Positions 8,826-17,741 of a DNA stretch of 64,000 nt are shown piece by piece. The stretch is taken from positions 310,001 through 374,000 of the forward strand of contig NZ_JAAAMU010000007.1 of NCBI RefSeq assembly GCF_009909195.1. The letters are read 5' to 3'. Numbering within the stretch: position 1 is the first letter of the stretch; the number at the start of each line of letters is the position of its first letter. The notes beneath the pieces are model-generated. The model was not told where the DNA came from. It made no database searches and saw only the letters and a list, made by a program, of their open reading frames with translations. The stretch is from Paenibacillus sacheonensis (GTDB taxonomy: Bacteria; Bacillota; Bacilli; Paenibacillales; Paenibacillaceae). The translations under genes were made by a program, and so were the position numbers.

Positions 8826-10589
8826 CTATTCTTCTTCGAATAACCGCTCGCCTTTATGCAGCCGCCAGGCAATCTTGGCCGTATGCGGAAGCTCGCGCGC
8901 GGTCGGCGCGTGCGCCGCCAAATATCTGGCGCAGGCGAGCAGCATCGTTTCCCGGGCTTTCTCCGCGAAAGCCCCCTCCGCCGCTTGCCAGCGGTCGTAT
9001 TCGGCCACCGCGGCTTCGTACATTTGGAACGAATGGAATTCCGCATCCTCCCTCAAGAGCGCATGGCCCAGCGTGTTCAGCAGCGCTCCCGGCTCGCCCC
9101 CGCCGTGCATATAATCCGTCACCCATTGCGCGGCCGGTCCAACCTGCTGGCGCAGATCGAGCATGTCGAGCAGCTCCTGGTGGTCGAACGGCGACGAGAC
9201 GGCGGACGGCTTCGGCCGCGCGGCCGACGGCACGTTCAGGAAACGGTCGAGATAGACGGCGACCGCGCCATGAAAGATCGCCCGCTGCAGCAGCGGTTCA
9301 TCCGACTGTAGCAGCCGTTCATGCACGGCGTGCGCATACGTGAACGTATGCAGCACGGCGACCCAATCGCCGAAATCGTTCTGCGTATGGAATCGAACGA
9401 TCCGTTCCGCGGCGGCCAGCGCAACGAGCTGCGCCAAGCGCGCCGGAGCCGTTCCCGCGACGAGCAGATCCCGCAGCAGCGCGATCGTCTGCAACGGGGT
9501 ATCGCTCAGCAGCTGCTCCAGCACTTGCGCTTCCCGGTCGGCAGTCAGCGGCACGCTCGCCGCCCCGCCGGCGAGCTTCGCCCGTTCCGCATGCTGCGCC
9601 AGCGCATGAACCGCTTGCGCGATCGGCTCTACGAGGTTCAGCGGCGCCTGCCACTGGTGGAGTTCTTCGCTGCGGGTCGGACGCGCCATCATCGGCACGA
9701 GCGAGGTTAGAACCCGCTCCTTTTGCGATTCTTCCGCCCACTCCAACGCCTCGATGGCTTTGCTGTGGAAGTCGAACGTATGCCCGCCGTCCAAATAGAA
9801 GTGATCCGTCGCGGCGGTCAGCATCATGTCCGACAGCTGCTTCGTGCCGACGCCTTTCGCGATCGCGGTCAGGAGCACTTTCTCGGCCCCCTGCGTGTCC
9901 CGAACCTCGATGCAGTCCCGGTACCATTCGGTCAGCCGCTCGAACGGCACGTCCGCGGACGGCAGCGCCGAGAGCAAGTGGCGGGTTCCCCTGCCGGAGC
10001 TTCCGCGGGCGACATGGACGAGACCTTGGTACAAGGCGAGTATCGTGCCGTTCTTATCCAGCTTGCCGACGCTTCCCGCCATCGCGGTCAGGATGGTTAG
10101 CCCGGCATTCCAGCCCGTCCCGTAGGTCGTGCCGAATTCGATGCCGATGCGGGCAATATGCTGCGCCGGCACGCCGGCTTCGATCAATCCGACGACCGCT
10201 TTCGCGATGACGATGCCGATATTCTGCTCGAGGCCTTCTTTTAATTTAAGCTTGTATTTATTCGCGCCTCCCGTGCTTCTGGAGACTGGATTCACCCACA
10301 CTTCGCCGTCGTCGACCCGCACGTCATGCGACGGAACGTCGTCCGCCCACGGGTCGAGCGTGCCGCCGCTGCAGACGTCGAACCGCGCATGGTGCCAGTG
10401 GCAGGTCAATATTCCGTCGCACAAGCTGCCCATATGAAGCGGAAAGCCCAAATGCGGGCAGCGGTTGTCCACCGCATACACTTGCTCTTCATGATAGAAT
10501 ACGGCGATACCGCCTCGAATCACCTTCGCGCCCTCTTGTTGAAGCGCTTCCAATTTGCCTGCCGAAATCCAATTTGCGCCGATGCCCAT
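8826..10589 (-). CDS. Rieske [2Fe-2S] domain fused to a large uncharacterised domain
   Basis: Residues 1 to about 105 form a Rieske ferredoxin-like domain: ligands C44-x-H46 and C63-x2-H66 with 16 residues between, in CPHLGFPLHMG and CHWHHARFD. The remaining 480 or so residues are mostly helical and match no family I know. They contain histidine-rich stretches (H263, H270, H275; H401, H414, H420, H423; H440; H519) with Asp and Glu nearby, which could form a second metal site. In known Rieske oxygenases the cluster passes electrons to a catalytic iron, so an oxygenase-like enzyme is conceivable, but the C-terminal part is not the usual helix-grip oxygenase domain. There is no signal peptide, so it is cytosolic. 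GGAGG precedes the ATG, and the gene has its own terminator. Confidence 0.85.
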   Translation of the reverse strand: MGIGANWISAGKLEALQQEGAKVIRGGIAVFYHEEQVYAVDNRCPHLGFPLHMGSLCDGILTCHWHHARFDVCSGGTLDPWADDVPSHDVRVDDGEVWVNPVSRSTGGANKYKLKLKEGLEQNIGIVIAKAVVGLIEAGVPAQHIARIGIEFGTTYGTGWNAGLTILTAMAGSVGKLDKNGTILALYQGLVHVARGSSGRGTRHLLSALPSADVPFERLTEWYRDCIEVRDTQGAEKVLLTAIAKGVGTKQLSDMMLTAATDHFYLDGGHTFDFHSKAIEALEWAEESQKERVLTSLVPMMARPTRSEELHQWQAPLNLVEPIAQAVHALAQHAERAKLAGGAASVPLTADREAQVLEQLLSDTPLQTIALLRDLLVAGTAPARLAQLVALAAAERIVRFHTQNDFGDWVAVLHTFTYAHAVHERLLQSDEPLLQRAIFHGAVAVYLDRFLNVPSAARPKPSAVSSPFDHQELLDMLDLRQQVGPAAQWVTDYMHGGGEPGALLNTLGHALLREDAEFHSFQMYEAAVAEYDRWQAAEGAFAEKARETMLLACARYLAAHAPTARELPHTAKIAWRLHKGERLFEEE

Positions 10590-10829
10590 CGTAACAGCCT
10601 CCTTTGATTATGCTGCTTGCTGCACTGCATCCATCTTGGAAATGCTAGCTTGAGCGGATCCCTTCCCGACATTCTCTACTCCATTTTACCATCTCTATAC
10701 CTTCGCAGGCGCTGCGTTCGGCAAATTTAATTCCTCCGGCGCCGCGAACCGTTATACCATCTTCATGATAAGCCTATTGTTTTCCGCTGCTTTCCTTGCA
10801 TTCGTTTTCAACCAACAGTAATTTCGCGG
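10590..10829. other. Gap with no recognised feature
   Basis: This 240-base stretch lies between the ABC exporter operon and the start of the Rieske-fusion gene. I see no open frame with a ribosome site and no clear terminator hairpin for the exporter operon. Confidence 0.5.
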
Positions 10830-12563
10830 CTATGCCCCGATTCCGGCCGCTTCCGTGCTCATCTTCGCGACGAGCCCGCAATAGCGCCCGTTCAGCTGCA
10901 TCAGCTCTTCATGCGTGCCCTGCTCGGCGACGATGCCGCCGTCCAGCACGTAGATGACATCCGCGTTGCGGATCGTAGACAGCCTGTGGGCGATGATGAC
11001 CGTCGTCTTCCCGCTGCGCCGCTCGTCGAGCGCCCGCTGAATCTCGCGCTCGGTCTCCATGTCGAGCGACGAGGTCGCCTCGTCGAGAATGAGCAGCTCC
11101 GGGTCTCGCAGCAGCGCCCTCGCCAGCGCAAGCCGCTGACGCTGGCCGCCGGAGAGCGTGATGCCCCTCTCGCCGACCAGCGTCTCGTACCCGGCCGGCT
11201 GTACCGCAATAAAGTCGTGAATGCGCATGGCGCTGCACGCATCCCTGAGTTTCTCATCGCTTACGTCTTCCAGGCCGAACAGCAAATTCATCCGTATCGT
11301 ATCCGGGAACAAATAAGGCTCTTGAAATACGGCCGTCGCTTTGCCGGCCCAGTCTTCGCGATTGATCGCGGCTAACGGCGTTCCGTTGACCGCGATCATG
11401 CCGCCGTCGGGATCGAAGAATCGCGCGAGCAGGCTGGCGATCGTCGATTTCCCTCCGCCGCTGGCCCCGACCAGCGCGATCTTGCGTCCGACGGGCAGCG
11501 CGATGGATACGTCCGACAGGACGCGGCAGCCTTCTTCGGCGTAGCCGAACGATACGTCTATCAGCTGAAGTTCGCGGATCGGACCGGTCAGACGCGTGCT
11601 GCCGTCGGCCGTCTGCGAGCCGTCCATAACGCTCCGGATGCGATCGACGGCCGCCATTCGGCCCGCGAGCTGCATCCATCCGTTGAACAGCGCGCTCAGC
11701 GTATCCATCAGCCTGGACGTGAACTGGAACGACACGACGAACAATCCGAGCGACAGCCGGTTCTCCAGCACGAGCCAGCCGCCGTAGAACAAGACGAGAA
11801 TGACGGCCAGCCACTTGAACGGATCGCTTATCGCAAGCTGTCGGTTGAACAGCTTCGCTTCGTCCATGACGCTGTCGTAATAGATGCGGAATAACTCGCG
11901 ATAGCGGCGCTCCTCCCACGCTTGACGGCGAAAGGCGAGCACTTCCCTCGTCGAAGACACGCCTTCTTCCAAATGGACGATCAGCTGCGACCGGTTCTTG
12001 CTCACTTCGCTGCCCGCCGCTTTGCGCGGCGCGGAGAACTTTCGTCCGATCAGGATATAAAGCACGCTGATTGCGGCCACCATGACGAGCAGCGACGGGC
12101 TTGCCGTCCCCATGATCGCGATCAGGAATACGGCGCCGGCGAACTGCTGCGTCATGCGCGGAATATCGTTGCCGATCAGATCGGCCGACTGGGCGAGATC
12201 GTTCGTGAAGTGGTAGACGTAATGCCCCGTCCGTTCCTTCTGCAGCTCCGCCACCGGAATACGGAACATGCTCCGCATCAATTGCCGCGATTGCAGCGTA
12301 CGCAGCTTGGCGACCGAAATATGGATCATATGAGGACCGAGCGTAAACAAAATCGAATAAAGCGCGTAGGCCGCGGCAAGCTGGATCAGCACCGGCCAGA
12401 ACCTGTCCCGATGGCCGGCGACGAGCACGTCGTCGATCATTTGCTGATTCAGCCAGATGGTGGCCGTATTCGACAGAATCTCCGCGGTCATGAGCAGCAC
12501 CGCCAGCGCGACCCATCCCTTCACTTGTCCGAGCCACCCGAGCACCCAGCGATAATTAGACAT
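10830..12563 (-). CDS. ABC exporter half-transporter (ATPase-permease), second gene
   Basis: The start is the ATG at 12563 (MSNYRWVLGWLG), which overlaps the end of the upstream ABC gene by eight bases; the product is 577 residues. The N-terminal half is a type IV exporter membrane domain with about six helices. The C-terminal half is the nucleotide-binding domain: Walker A GASGGGKST, signature LSGGQRQR, Walker B LLILDEATSS and the switch histidine in IIAHRLST. Tight coupling to another half-transporter suggests a heterodimer exporting a drug, lipid or peptide. Neither sequence reveals the substrate. The frame is open well upstream of 12563, but that part antisense-codes out of register within the neighbouring gene and is not protein. 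Confidence 0.88.
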   Translation of the reverse strand: MSNYRWVLGWLGQVKGWVALAVLLMTAEILSNTATIWLNQQMIDDVLVAGHRDRFWPVLIQLAAAYALYSILFTLGPHMIHISVAKLRTLQSRQLMRSMFRIPVAELQKERTGHYVYHFTNDLAQSADLIGNDIPRMTQQFAGAVFLIAIMGTASPSLLVMVAAISVLYILIGRKFSAPRKAAGSEVSKNRSQLIVHLEEGVSSTREVLAFRRQAWEERRYRELFRIYYDSVMDEAKLFNRQLAISDPFKWLAVILVLFYGGWLVLENRLSLGLFVVSFQFTSRLMDTLSALFNGWMQLAGRMAAVDRIRSVMDGSQTADGSTRLTGPIRELQLIDVSFGYAEEGCRVLSDVSIALPVGRKIALVGASGGGKSTIASLLARFFDPDGGMIAVNGTPLAAINREDWAGKATAVFQEPYLFPDTIRMNLLFGLEDVSDEKLRDACSAMRIHDFIAVQPAGYETLVGERGITLSGGQRQRLALARALLRDPELLILDEATSSLDMETEREIQRALDERRSGKTTVIIAHRLSTIRNADVIYVLDGGIVAEQGTHEELMQLNGRYCGLVAKMSTEAAGIGA

Positions 12564-14370
12564 GGACGATCGCCTCCTCCGGTTCGGTCGTTCCTTCGGC
12601 CAGCCGGTACAAGAGCCCGCGCTTCTCCAGCAGCTCGTCGTACGTGCCCCATTCCGCGACGCGCCCGTCCTGCAGGACGACGATCCGGTCGAAATCGCGA
12701 ATCGTCGACAGCCGGTGCGCGACGGCCAGAATCGTACGCCCCCGCATGAGCCGCACCAGCGCTTCCTGAACCCCGGCCTCGCTTTCGTTGTCGAGGGCCG
12801 ACGTTGCCTCGTCGAGCAGAATGACGCGCGGCTGCTTGATGAACATGCGCGCGATCGCGACGCGCTGCTTCTGCCCGCCGGACAATCGAACGCCTCGTTC
12901 GCCGACGGGCGTGTCGTAGCCGTCCGGCAGACCCATGATGAATTCATGGGCGCAGGCTGCCCGCGCAGCCGCTTCGACGGCTTCGTCCGAGGCTTCCGGA
13001 TCTCCGAAGCGGATATTCTCCCGCACGGAAGAGCCGAACAGATACGTTTCCTGAAACACGTAGCCCATTGCCGAGCGCAGCGCGTCGAACGACAGGCGAT
13101 CGATCGGAACGCCGTCCAGCAGAATGCGCCCTTCGCCCGGATCATAGAACCGGCCGGCTAATTTCAATACCGTCGATTTGCCGCTGCCGGTCGCGCCGAC
13201 CAGGGCGACTCTGGATCCGGCAGGCACGGTCAAGCTGAATTCGCACAGCACGGGCTGGTCAGGGTTATACGCGTAGGATACCTCTTCGAAACGAAGCTCG
13301 CCTTGCACGGCTTGCAGCTCCTCCGGCTGGTCCGGCTCGGTCACGGCAGGCCGAAGGCGTACGAAATCATACAGCCTCTTCGCTTGGAACATGAGCACGC
13401 GCTGCTCCGTGATATTCGTGACCACGCCCGTGAGCCGGTGCATGGCGGCGAAATAATAGAGCAGGAAAGCCACGAATTCCCCCACGGTGATCGCATCCTT
13501 GCCGATCAGATGGTACCCGTAGATGAACACGAACACGGCCCCCAAATAATACGTCAGCCTGCGGTTCGTTCCGCGCATGTAAGCATACCAGTACGTGCGG
13601 ATCGTGCTGCGGTTCAATGCTTCCACTTTGGCCGCATAGCGCTCCGAATCCCATCGCTCGGCGCCATAGGCGCGCAGCTCGGTCTGGGCGGACACGCTTT
13701 CGTACGCCTTCCGGTTCTCTTCCACGCGTTCGTTCGCCATTCGTTTGCCGTTCAGCGAAGCTTGGCGTTCGAGGTACGGACCGAACAAATAATAGAGCAG
13801 GAAGCCGGGCAGCATGATCAAGGTGAGCCTCGCGCTGCTGGACAGCATCAGCGCCACGGAGAGCGCCGAGAACATGAACCCGTTCAGCATGCCGGGAAAA
13901 TGGTAGCGGTACATGTTTTGCACCGCCGCCACCTCCGTATTGAGGAGCGACAGCGTTTCTCCGGTCGGATGCCGTTCGGCATAGGCGAAACCCAGCGTTC
14001 GCAAATGCCTGAACATGGCTCGCTGCAAATCGCGCGCCGCGTTCTCCTGCAGTCCGCGCTGAAACATGTTCTGGAAGCACTGCGCCGCGATCAGCGCCGC
14101 CAGCAGCGCGACCGTCCCCGCAAGCATCCAATAGAACGCTTTCATTTTCTTGCCGGGAATGACCGTGTCGATGAATACCTGCATGATCTTCGGAACGGCC
14201 AACTCGGCCGCGGACACGACCGTCATCGCGGCCACCAGCAGGACAAGCGTACCGAGATATGGTTTTAGATAGGTCAGCGACCACCAGTACACGTCCAACA
14301 TGCTTTCCTTTTTTCCGTTATCAGTCGTTCTCGTTCTTGAGGACTTCCCGCCTGTCGCCGTTGAAATCAT
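12556..14370 (-). CDS. ABC exporter half-transporter (ATPase-permease), first gene
   Basis: The product is 604 residues with the ATG at 14370 after GGAGGT; an ATG at 14301 (MLDVYWW) with a weaker ribosome site is an alternative. About six membrane helices occupy residues 35-320. The nucleotide-binding domain follows with Walker A GATGSGKST, signature LSGGQKQR, Walker B VILLDEATSA and the switch region VAHRLST. All catalytic motifs in this domain look intact, as they do in the partner gene, so neither site is obviously degenerate. The two genes overlap by eight bases and are probably co-translated as a heterodimer. The substrate is unknown, and no linked regulator is seen. Confidence 0.88.
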   Translation of the reverse strand: MISTATGGKSSRTRTTDNGKKESMLDVYWWSLTYLKPYLGTLVLLVAAMTVVSAAELAVPKIMQVFIDTVIPGKKMKAFYWMLAGTVALLAALIAAQCFQNMFQRGLQENAARDLQRAMFRHLRTLGFAYAERHPTGETLSLLNTEVAAVQNMYRYHFPGMLNGFMFSALSVALMLSSSARLTLIMLPGFLLYYLFGPYLERQASLNGKRMANERVEENRKAYESVSAQTELRAYGAERWDSERYAAKVEALNRSTIRTYWYAYMRGTNRRLTYYLGAVFVFIYGYHLIGKDAITVGEFVAFLLYYFAAMHRLTGVVTNITEQRVLMFQAKRLYDFVRLRPAVTEPDQPEELQAVQGELRFEEVSYAYNPDQPVLCEFSLTVPAGSRVALVGATGSGKSTVLKLAGRFYDPGEGRILLDGVPIDRLSFDALRSAMGYVFQETYLFGSSVRENIRFGDPEASDEAVEAAARAACAHEFIMGLPDGYDTPVGERGVRLSGGQKQRVAIARMFIKQPRVILLDEATSALDNESEAGVQEALVRLMRGRTILAVAHRLSTIRDFDRIVVLQDGRVAEWGTYDELLEKRGLLYRLAEGTTEPEEAIVHV

Positions 14371-14552
14371 GCCTTACCTCCATACACCAAAATAATAGCA
14401 TCGCTGTTATATATTACCTATGTTCGATGCGCCTGTATACCCCCCTTCATGAACGCCGATAGACCGTTACCCGCTATCGCGGATACGGCTGGGATGAACG
14501 TTCACGTTCGCTCTGCAACGGTTTTCCAGCAGACAAAGTAATCGCATATCAA

Positions 14553-14577
14553 TGGAAAAAGCCGCAAAGCGCGGCTT
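14553..14577 (-). terminator. Terminator of the lipoprotein-vanW operon
   Basis: The stem AAGCCGC/GCGGCTT (14559-14565, 14571-14577) has a five-base loop and is followed by TTTTTCC on the minus strand. It lies about 65 bases after the vanW-family stop. Confidence 0.75.
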
Positions 14578-14642
14578 CATAAGCATGATTGTCTTGGTAG
14601 CGCCAGCTGTAAAGCTTCCTGGCCATCTCCCATTTTCCGATA

Positions 14643-15578
14643 CTAGCGTTGATTTGTATGTTCTGCTGCGGATGCAGCGATTTCCTCCGGCAATTGCCCG
14701 AAGGACATGCCGGGCACGACCCTCGGCTTGTAATCGATGACGTCGGACGAATAGATCGCCACGAAAACCTTGCCCGGGGCTACCTGCGCGCGGATGAGGA
14801 CCGGCTGATTGTAGCCGTTCTCGAAGACGAAGTCCGGACCGTTCCAACTGACGGTCGCGTCGCGCCCCGGCCTCACGTACGGGACGTGCCGGCTGTGCGA
14901 GTAACGCTTCACGATATGCAGCCCCGCGCGGTCGCTCGCATTGAAGAGCGTCGAAGAAACCTGGCAGATGCCGCCGCCGATGCCTTCGGACAATTCGCCT
15001 CTGACGATGATCGGCGCTTCCAGGTAGCCGCTCTCTCTCGTGCGCTCTCCGACGATCATATTGAACGAGAACGTCTCCCCCGGGAATACGACCGTATTGT
15101 TGATCGCCTGCGCTGCCAGCTTGATATTGTGCGCACGGTTTCGGTTGCGGCTGTTGTAATAGGTGACGTATTGCCCGATCGGTTTCTCCTTGATATTCGC
15201 CAACAGCTCGCGGTCGACCCGCGGGTAGACCGACACGAGCGGCGCATCGATGACGGATGAGCCGGTACCGTAGAAGTAAGCGAAGAACTTCTCCGTAAAC
15301 GCCTGCCGGTTCAGCCGGTGTCCGGGCTCTTCGGGCATGATTCTCCCTTGATCGCTTATGAACGCGTTGCGGGGAGCTTCGAAGCTTTTCTTGTCCACCG
15401 TCCGAAGAAGCCCGTCGAATTTGTCCAAATTCACCATCGTAAACCCGGGCGATGCATAATCGGCGCGATCGATCACGACGGCGTTCTCTCCCCGAATCGC
15501 CACGGACAGCTGTTCGCTGCCTCCGCCCTGCTGTAGCTGCCCCGCTAACGCTATTGCTGCTATCCAAAGCCAATTCAT
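14643..15578 (-). CDS. VanW-family exported protein
   Basis: The start is the ATG at 15578, which overlaps the upstream stop as ATGA and has GGAG eight bases before it. The 311-residue product begins with a signal peptide (MNWLWIAAIALAG). The C-terminal two-thirds is a VanW domain, seen in NNTVVFPGETFSFN, GIGGGICQVSSTLFN and SRHVPYVRPGRDATV. The VanW domain is common in Firmicute cell-wall proteins and in some vancomycin-resistance clusters, but its biochemical role is not established. Translational coupling to an exported lipoprotein with a conserved HFCIHF motif suggests that the two act together at the cell wall. Confidence 0.85.
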   Translation of the reverse strand: MNWLWIAAIALAGQLQQGGGSEQLSVAIRGENAVVIDRADYASPGFTMVNLDKFDGLLRTVDKKSFEAPRNAFISDQGRIMPEEPGHRLNRQAFTEKFFAYFYGTGSSVIDAPLVSVYPRVDRELLANIKEKPIGQYVTYYNSRNRNRAHNIKLAAQAINNTVVFPGETFSFNMIVGERTRESGYLEAPIIVRGELSEGIGGGICQVSSTLFNASDRAGLHIVKRYSHSRHVPYVRPGRDATVSWNGPDFVFENGYNQPVLIRAQVAPGKVFVAIYSSDVIDYKPRVVPGMSFGQLPEEIAASAAEHTNQR

Positions 15579-16687
15579 AACGCGTTCTCCACGTGCTCGA
15601 TGGTCCATGGCTGCATGACGGAGGTTCGGCGCAGCTGGAAGACGAGCGATTTCTCCGCCTTTCGGGAACCGTCGCGATAAATAACCGCTCTGGCGGGTAT
15701 GTCGACGACCAGCAGTTCGGAAGAGCCATTCCCCTCATACCTCGACTCCCTGCGGATGGCTATGATAGCCGACGCCTCCTGCTTCAAGCGCGATAACTGT
15801 TCATGGTTGCGATACGGGAAAATCGCGGTCATGATCTCGGCATCCCGCTGGTTGATCGCAATGAAAAACAACTCCGCCACGTCGTTCGGCGAAGCCTGCT
15901 GCGCGTACTGCTGCAGCTTGCCGGCCGCTTTATGCACCATCGTTTGATGATCCATGTCGACGGTTCCGGTTTTGTGCGTGCTGCTGCCTAGAAAGTGGAT
16001 GCAAAAATGTCCCTGGAAGTCGTTGTCCGGGATACCGTCTCCGCCATGCGGCATGCCGTTCATGGAAGCCGCGATCGTTTGGCCGTCCTTCACGACAAGG
16101 ATCGCCCTTCTTCTCCAGCTCCATTTGCCTTGATAGATTCGTTTCATGATCTCCGTATCGCGCTTCGTTAACGGCTGAACGTCGGCATGCGTGCTCCCCG
16201 CCCTCCGCTGGACTTCGAACCGCAGCCCCGTTTCCAGATCGACGACGGAGAGGTTCGATTTCATCGTGACGATCGACTTCGCTTCGGGCCACGTCAACAA
16301 TTTGCCGTAATGCTTCGACTTGATTTCGGATACATGCGCGGCAAGCTGCTGCCGCATCGCGCCGCTAAGCTGAATCGCCGCAGCGTTCGCCGCGTCGTAC
16401 AGCCGATAGGAGGAATCGATGCTGTACACTTTATCATCGATGGATAAATAGGTATCGGACATGGGAATGTAGGCCGTATGCTGCGTGATGCCCGCCGCGA
16501 CCGCATCGCCCCATTTTCGAGAATCGAGCAGCATCCGGGATGCGAGCTCGGCGTTTGGAGAAGATTTGACGATCAGCTGTACGGCGGGCTGCTCGCTTCG
16601 GGGCGCCCGCGCTTGAGTGGTATCGCAGGACAGCGCGAATAAAGCGGCGCCGATCAGGAATAATCGATGTATACCGTTACCATTCAT
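15575..16687 (-). CDS. Lipoprotein with HFCIHF motif, possible cell-wall enzyme
   Basis: The start is the ATG at 16687 after GGGAGA. The 370-residue product opens with a lipoprotein signal peptide (LFLIGAALFALSC). A central domain holds DLETGLRFEVQRRAG, HADVQPLTKRDTEIM, WSWRRRAILV, ASMNGMPHGGDG and GHFCIHFLGSSTHK. From memory, this set recurs in uncharacterised Firmicute cell-wall proteins. The His-x-Cys-Ile-His layout resembles the catalytic loop of L,D-transpeptidases, but the family is not established, so enzyme activity is inference. The C-terminal 110 residues may be a separate NTF2-like domain. It overlaps the vanW-family gene by four bases. Confidence 0.75.
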   Translation of the reverse strand: MNGNGIHRLFLIGAALFALSCDTTQARAPRSEQPAVQLIVKSSPNAELASRMLLDSRKWGDAVAAGITQHTAYIPMSDTYLSIDDKVYSIDSSYRLYDAANAAAIQLSGAMRQQLAAHVSEIKSKHYGKLLTWPEAKSIVTMKSNLSVVDLETGLRFEVQRRAGSTHADVQPLTKRDTEIMKRIYQGKWSWRRRAILVVKDGQTIAASMNGMPHGGDGIPDNDFQGHFCIHFLGSSTHKTGTVDMDHQTMVHKAAGKLQQYAQQASPNDVAELFFIAINQRDAEIMTAIFPYRNHEQLSRLKQEASAIIAIRRESRYEGNGSSELLVVDIPARAVIYRDGSRKAEKSLVFQLRRTSVMQPWTIEHVENAL

Positions 16688-16772
16688 ACTGTATTCTCCC
16701 TTCTGACTTACACTATTGCTTAAAGGGAGAGAAACGATGCATGGTAAAATGTGACACGGTCCCGCGCGGGAT

Positions 16773-17741
16773 TCATCGCGGCCGGCTTGCCATTCCGGCC
16801 AGAAAGCTGAGCATGAATTGCACCGCGAGACGCGAGGTTGCATTACGTGCATCCACTGACGGGTCGATGCACACGAAATCGATCCCGGCCACTTGCGGCA
16901 CGGCGCCTAATCGGTAGAGCGCGTCGAGCGCGTCCCATGGATTCATCCCTCCCGTCCCGATGGCCGGACAGCCCGGAGCGAAGGCTTGGTCGATCACGTC
17001 GACATCGAAACTGACATAGATCGCTTCCGTCCCGTCGCCGGCAACCGCCAGCGCCTGATCGAGAATCGGATCGATTCCCATGCGCCTGACGTCGCGGGAG
17101 GTGAAGACGCGAACCCCTTTGCCTACCGCATAATCGTGATACGGCTTCGAGTTCATGAAACCGCGGATGCCGATTTGCGCGATATGACGCCCCTCTACGA
17201 AACCTGACTCCAGAATTCCGCGAAAAGGCGTGCCGTTCGTGACCCCGCCGTCTTCGAAATTGCGCACGTCATGATGCGCGTCGAAATGGACGATGCCGAT
17301 TCGGCGGCCGGGGTAACGCCCGGCGAACGCTTTGACCGACGGACAGCTGATCGAATGGTCGCCGCCGACGACGATCGGAACGATCGCCGGTTGAACCTCG
17401 TACAGCGCGCGAAGGCTCTCCTCGATTCGCCGATGGCATTCCGCGATATCCGTGACGTGCATATGGATATCGCCCAGATCGCGGACGGCCATGTCCTGCA
17501 AGTCGACTCCGTACTCCAAGGAATACGTCGTAAAGGCTTTGAACGCGGCGCGTATCGCCGCGGGCGCGGTCGAAGCGCTCGAGACCGAGATCGAAGACTT
17601 CGACAACGGAACGCCGACGATTCCCGCGAGCAGCGGCTCCGCGCCGTCCCACCGCCGAATCCAATGCGCGACCTTCGTCTCGTAACGGTCCAGGAACCCG
17701 GCTTGTTCCGGCGATTTCAAATACGGGATCTCCCGGTTCAT
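16773..17741 (-). CDS. hutG: Formimidoylglutamase
   Basis: HutG hydrolyses N-formimidoyl-L-glutamate to glutamate and formamide, the last step of Bacillus-type histidine breakdown. The 322-residue product carries the arginase-superfamily di-manganese motifs: GGDHS, FDAHHDVRN and SFDVDVID. The stretch DGGVTNGTPFRGIL matches HutG rather than agmatinase, and the hut context settles it. The start is the ATG at 17741, which overlaps the hutI stop as ATGA and has GGGAGG upstream. It is the last gene of hutHUIG. Confidence 0.95.
   Translation of the reverse strand: MNREIPYLKSPEQAGFLDRYETKVAHWIRRWDGAEPLLAGIVGVPLSKSSISVSSASTAPAAIRAAFKAFTTYSLEYGVDLQDMAVRDLGDIHMHVTDIAECHRRIEESLRALYEVQPAIVPIVVGGDHSISCPSVKAFAGRYPGRRIGIVHFDAHHDVRNFEDGGVTNGTPFRGILESGFVEGRHIAQIGIRGFMNSKPYHDYAVGKGVRVFTSRDVRRMGIDPILDQALAVAGDGTEAIYVSFDVDVIDQAFAPGCPAIGTGGMNPWDALDALYRLGAVPQVAGIDFVCIDPSVDARNATSRLAVQFMLSFLAGMASRPR

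Noticed and set aside
12564..13145. N-terminal extension of the second ABC exporter gene
   Set aside because: The extra residues are antisense-frame noise (Arg/Cys/Ser-rich) over the first exporter gene; the real start is the ATG at 12563 overlapping by eight bases.
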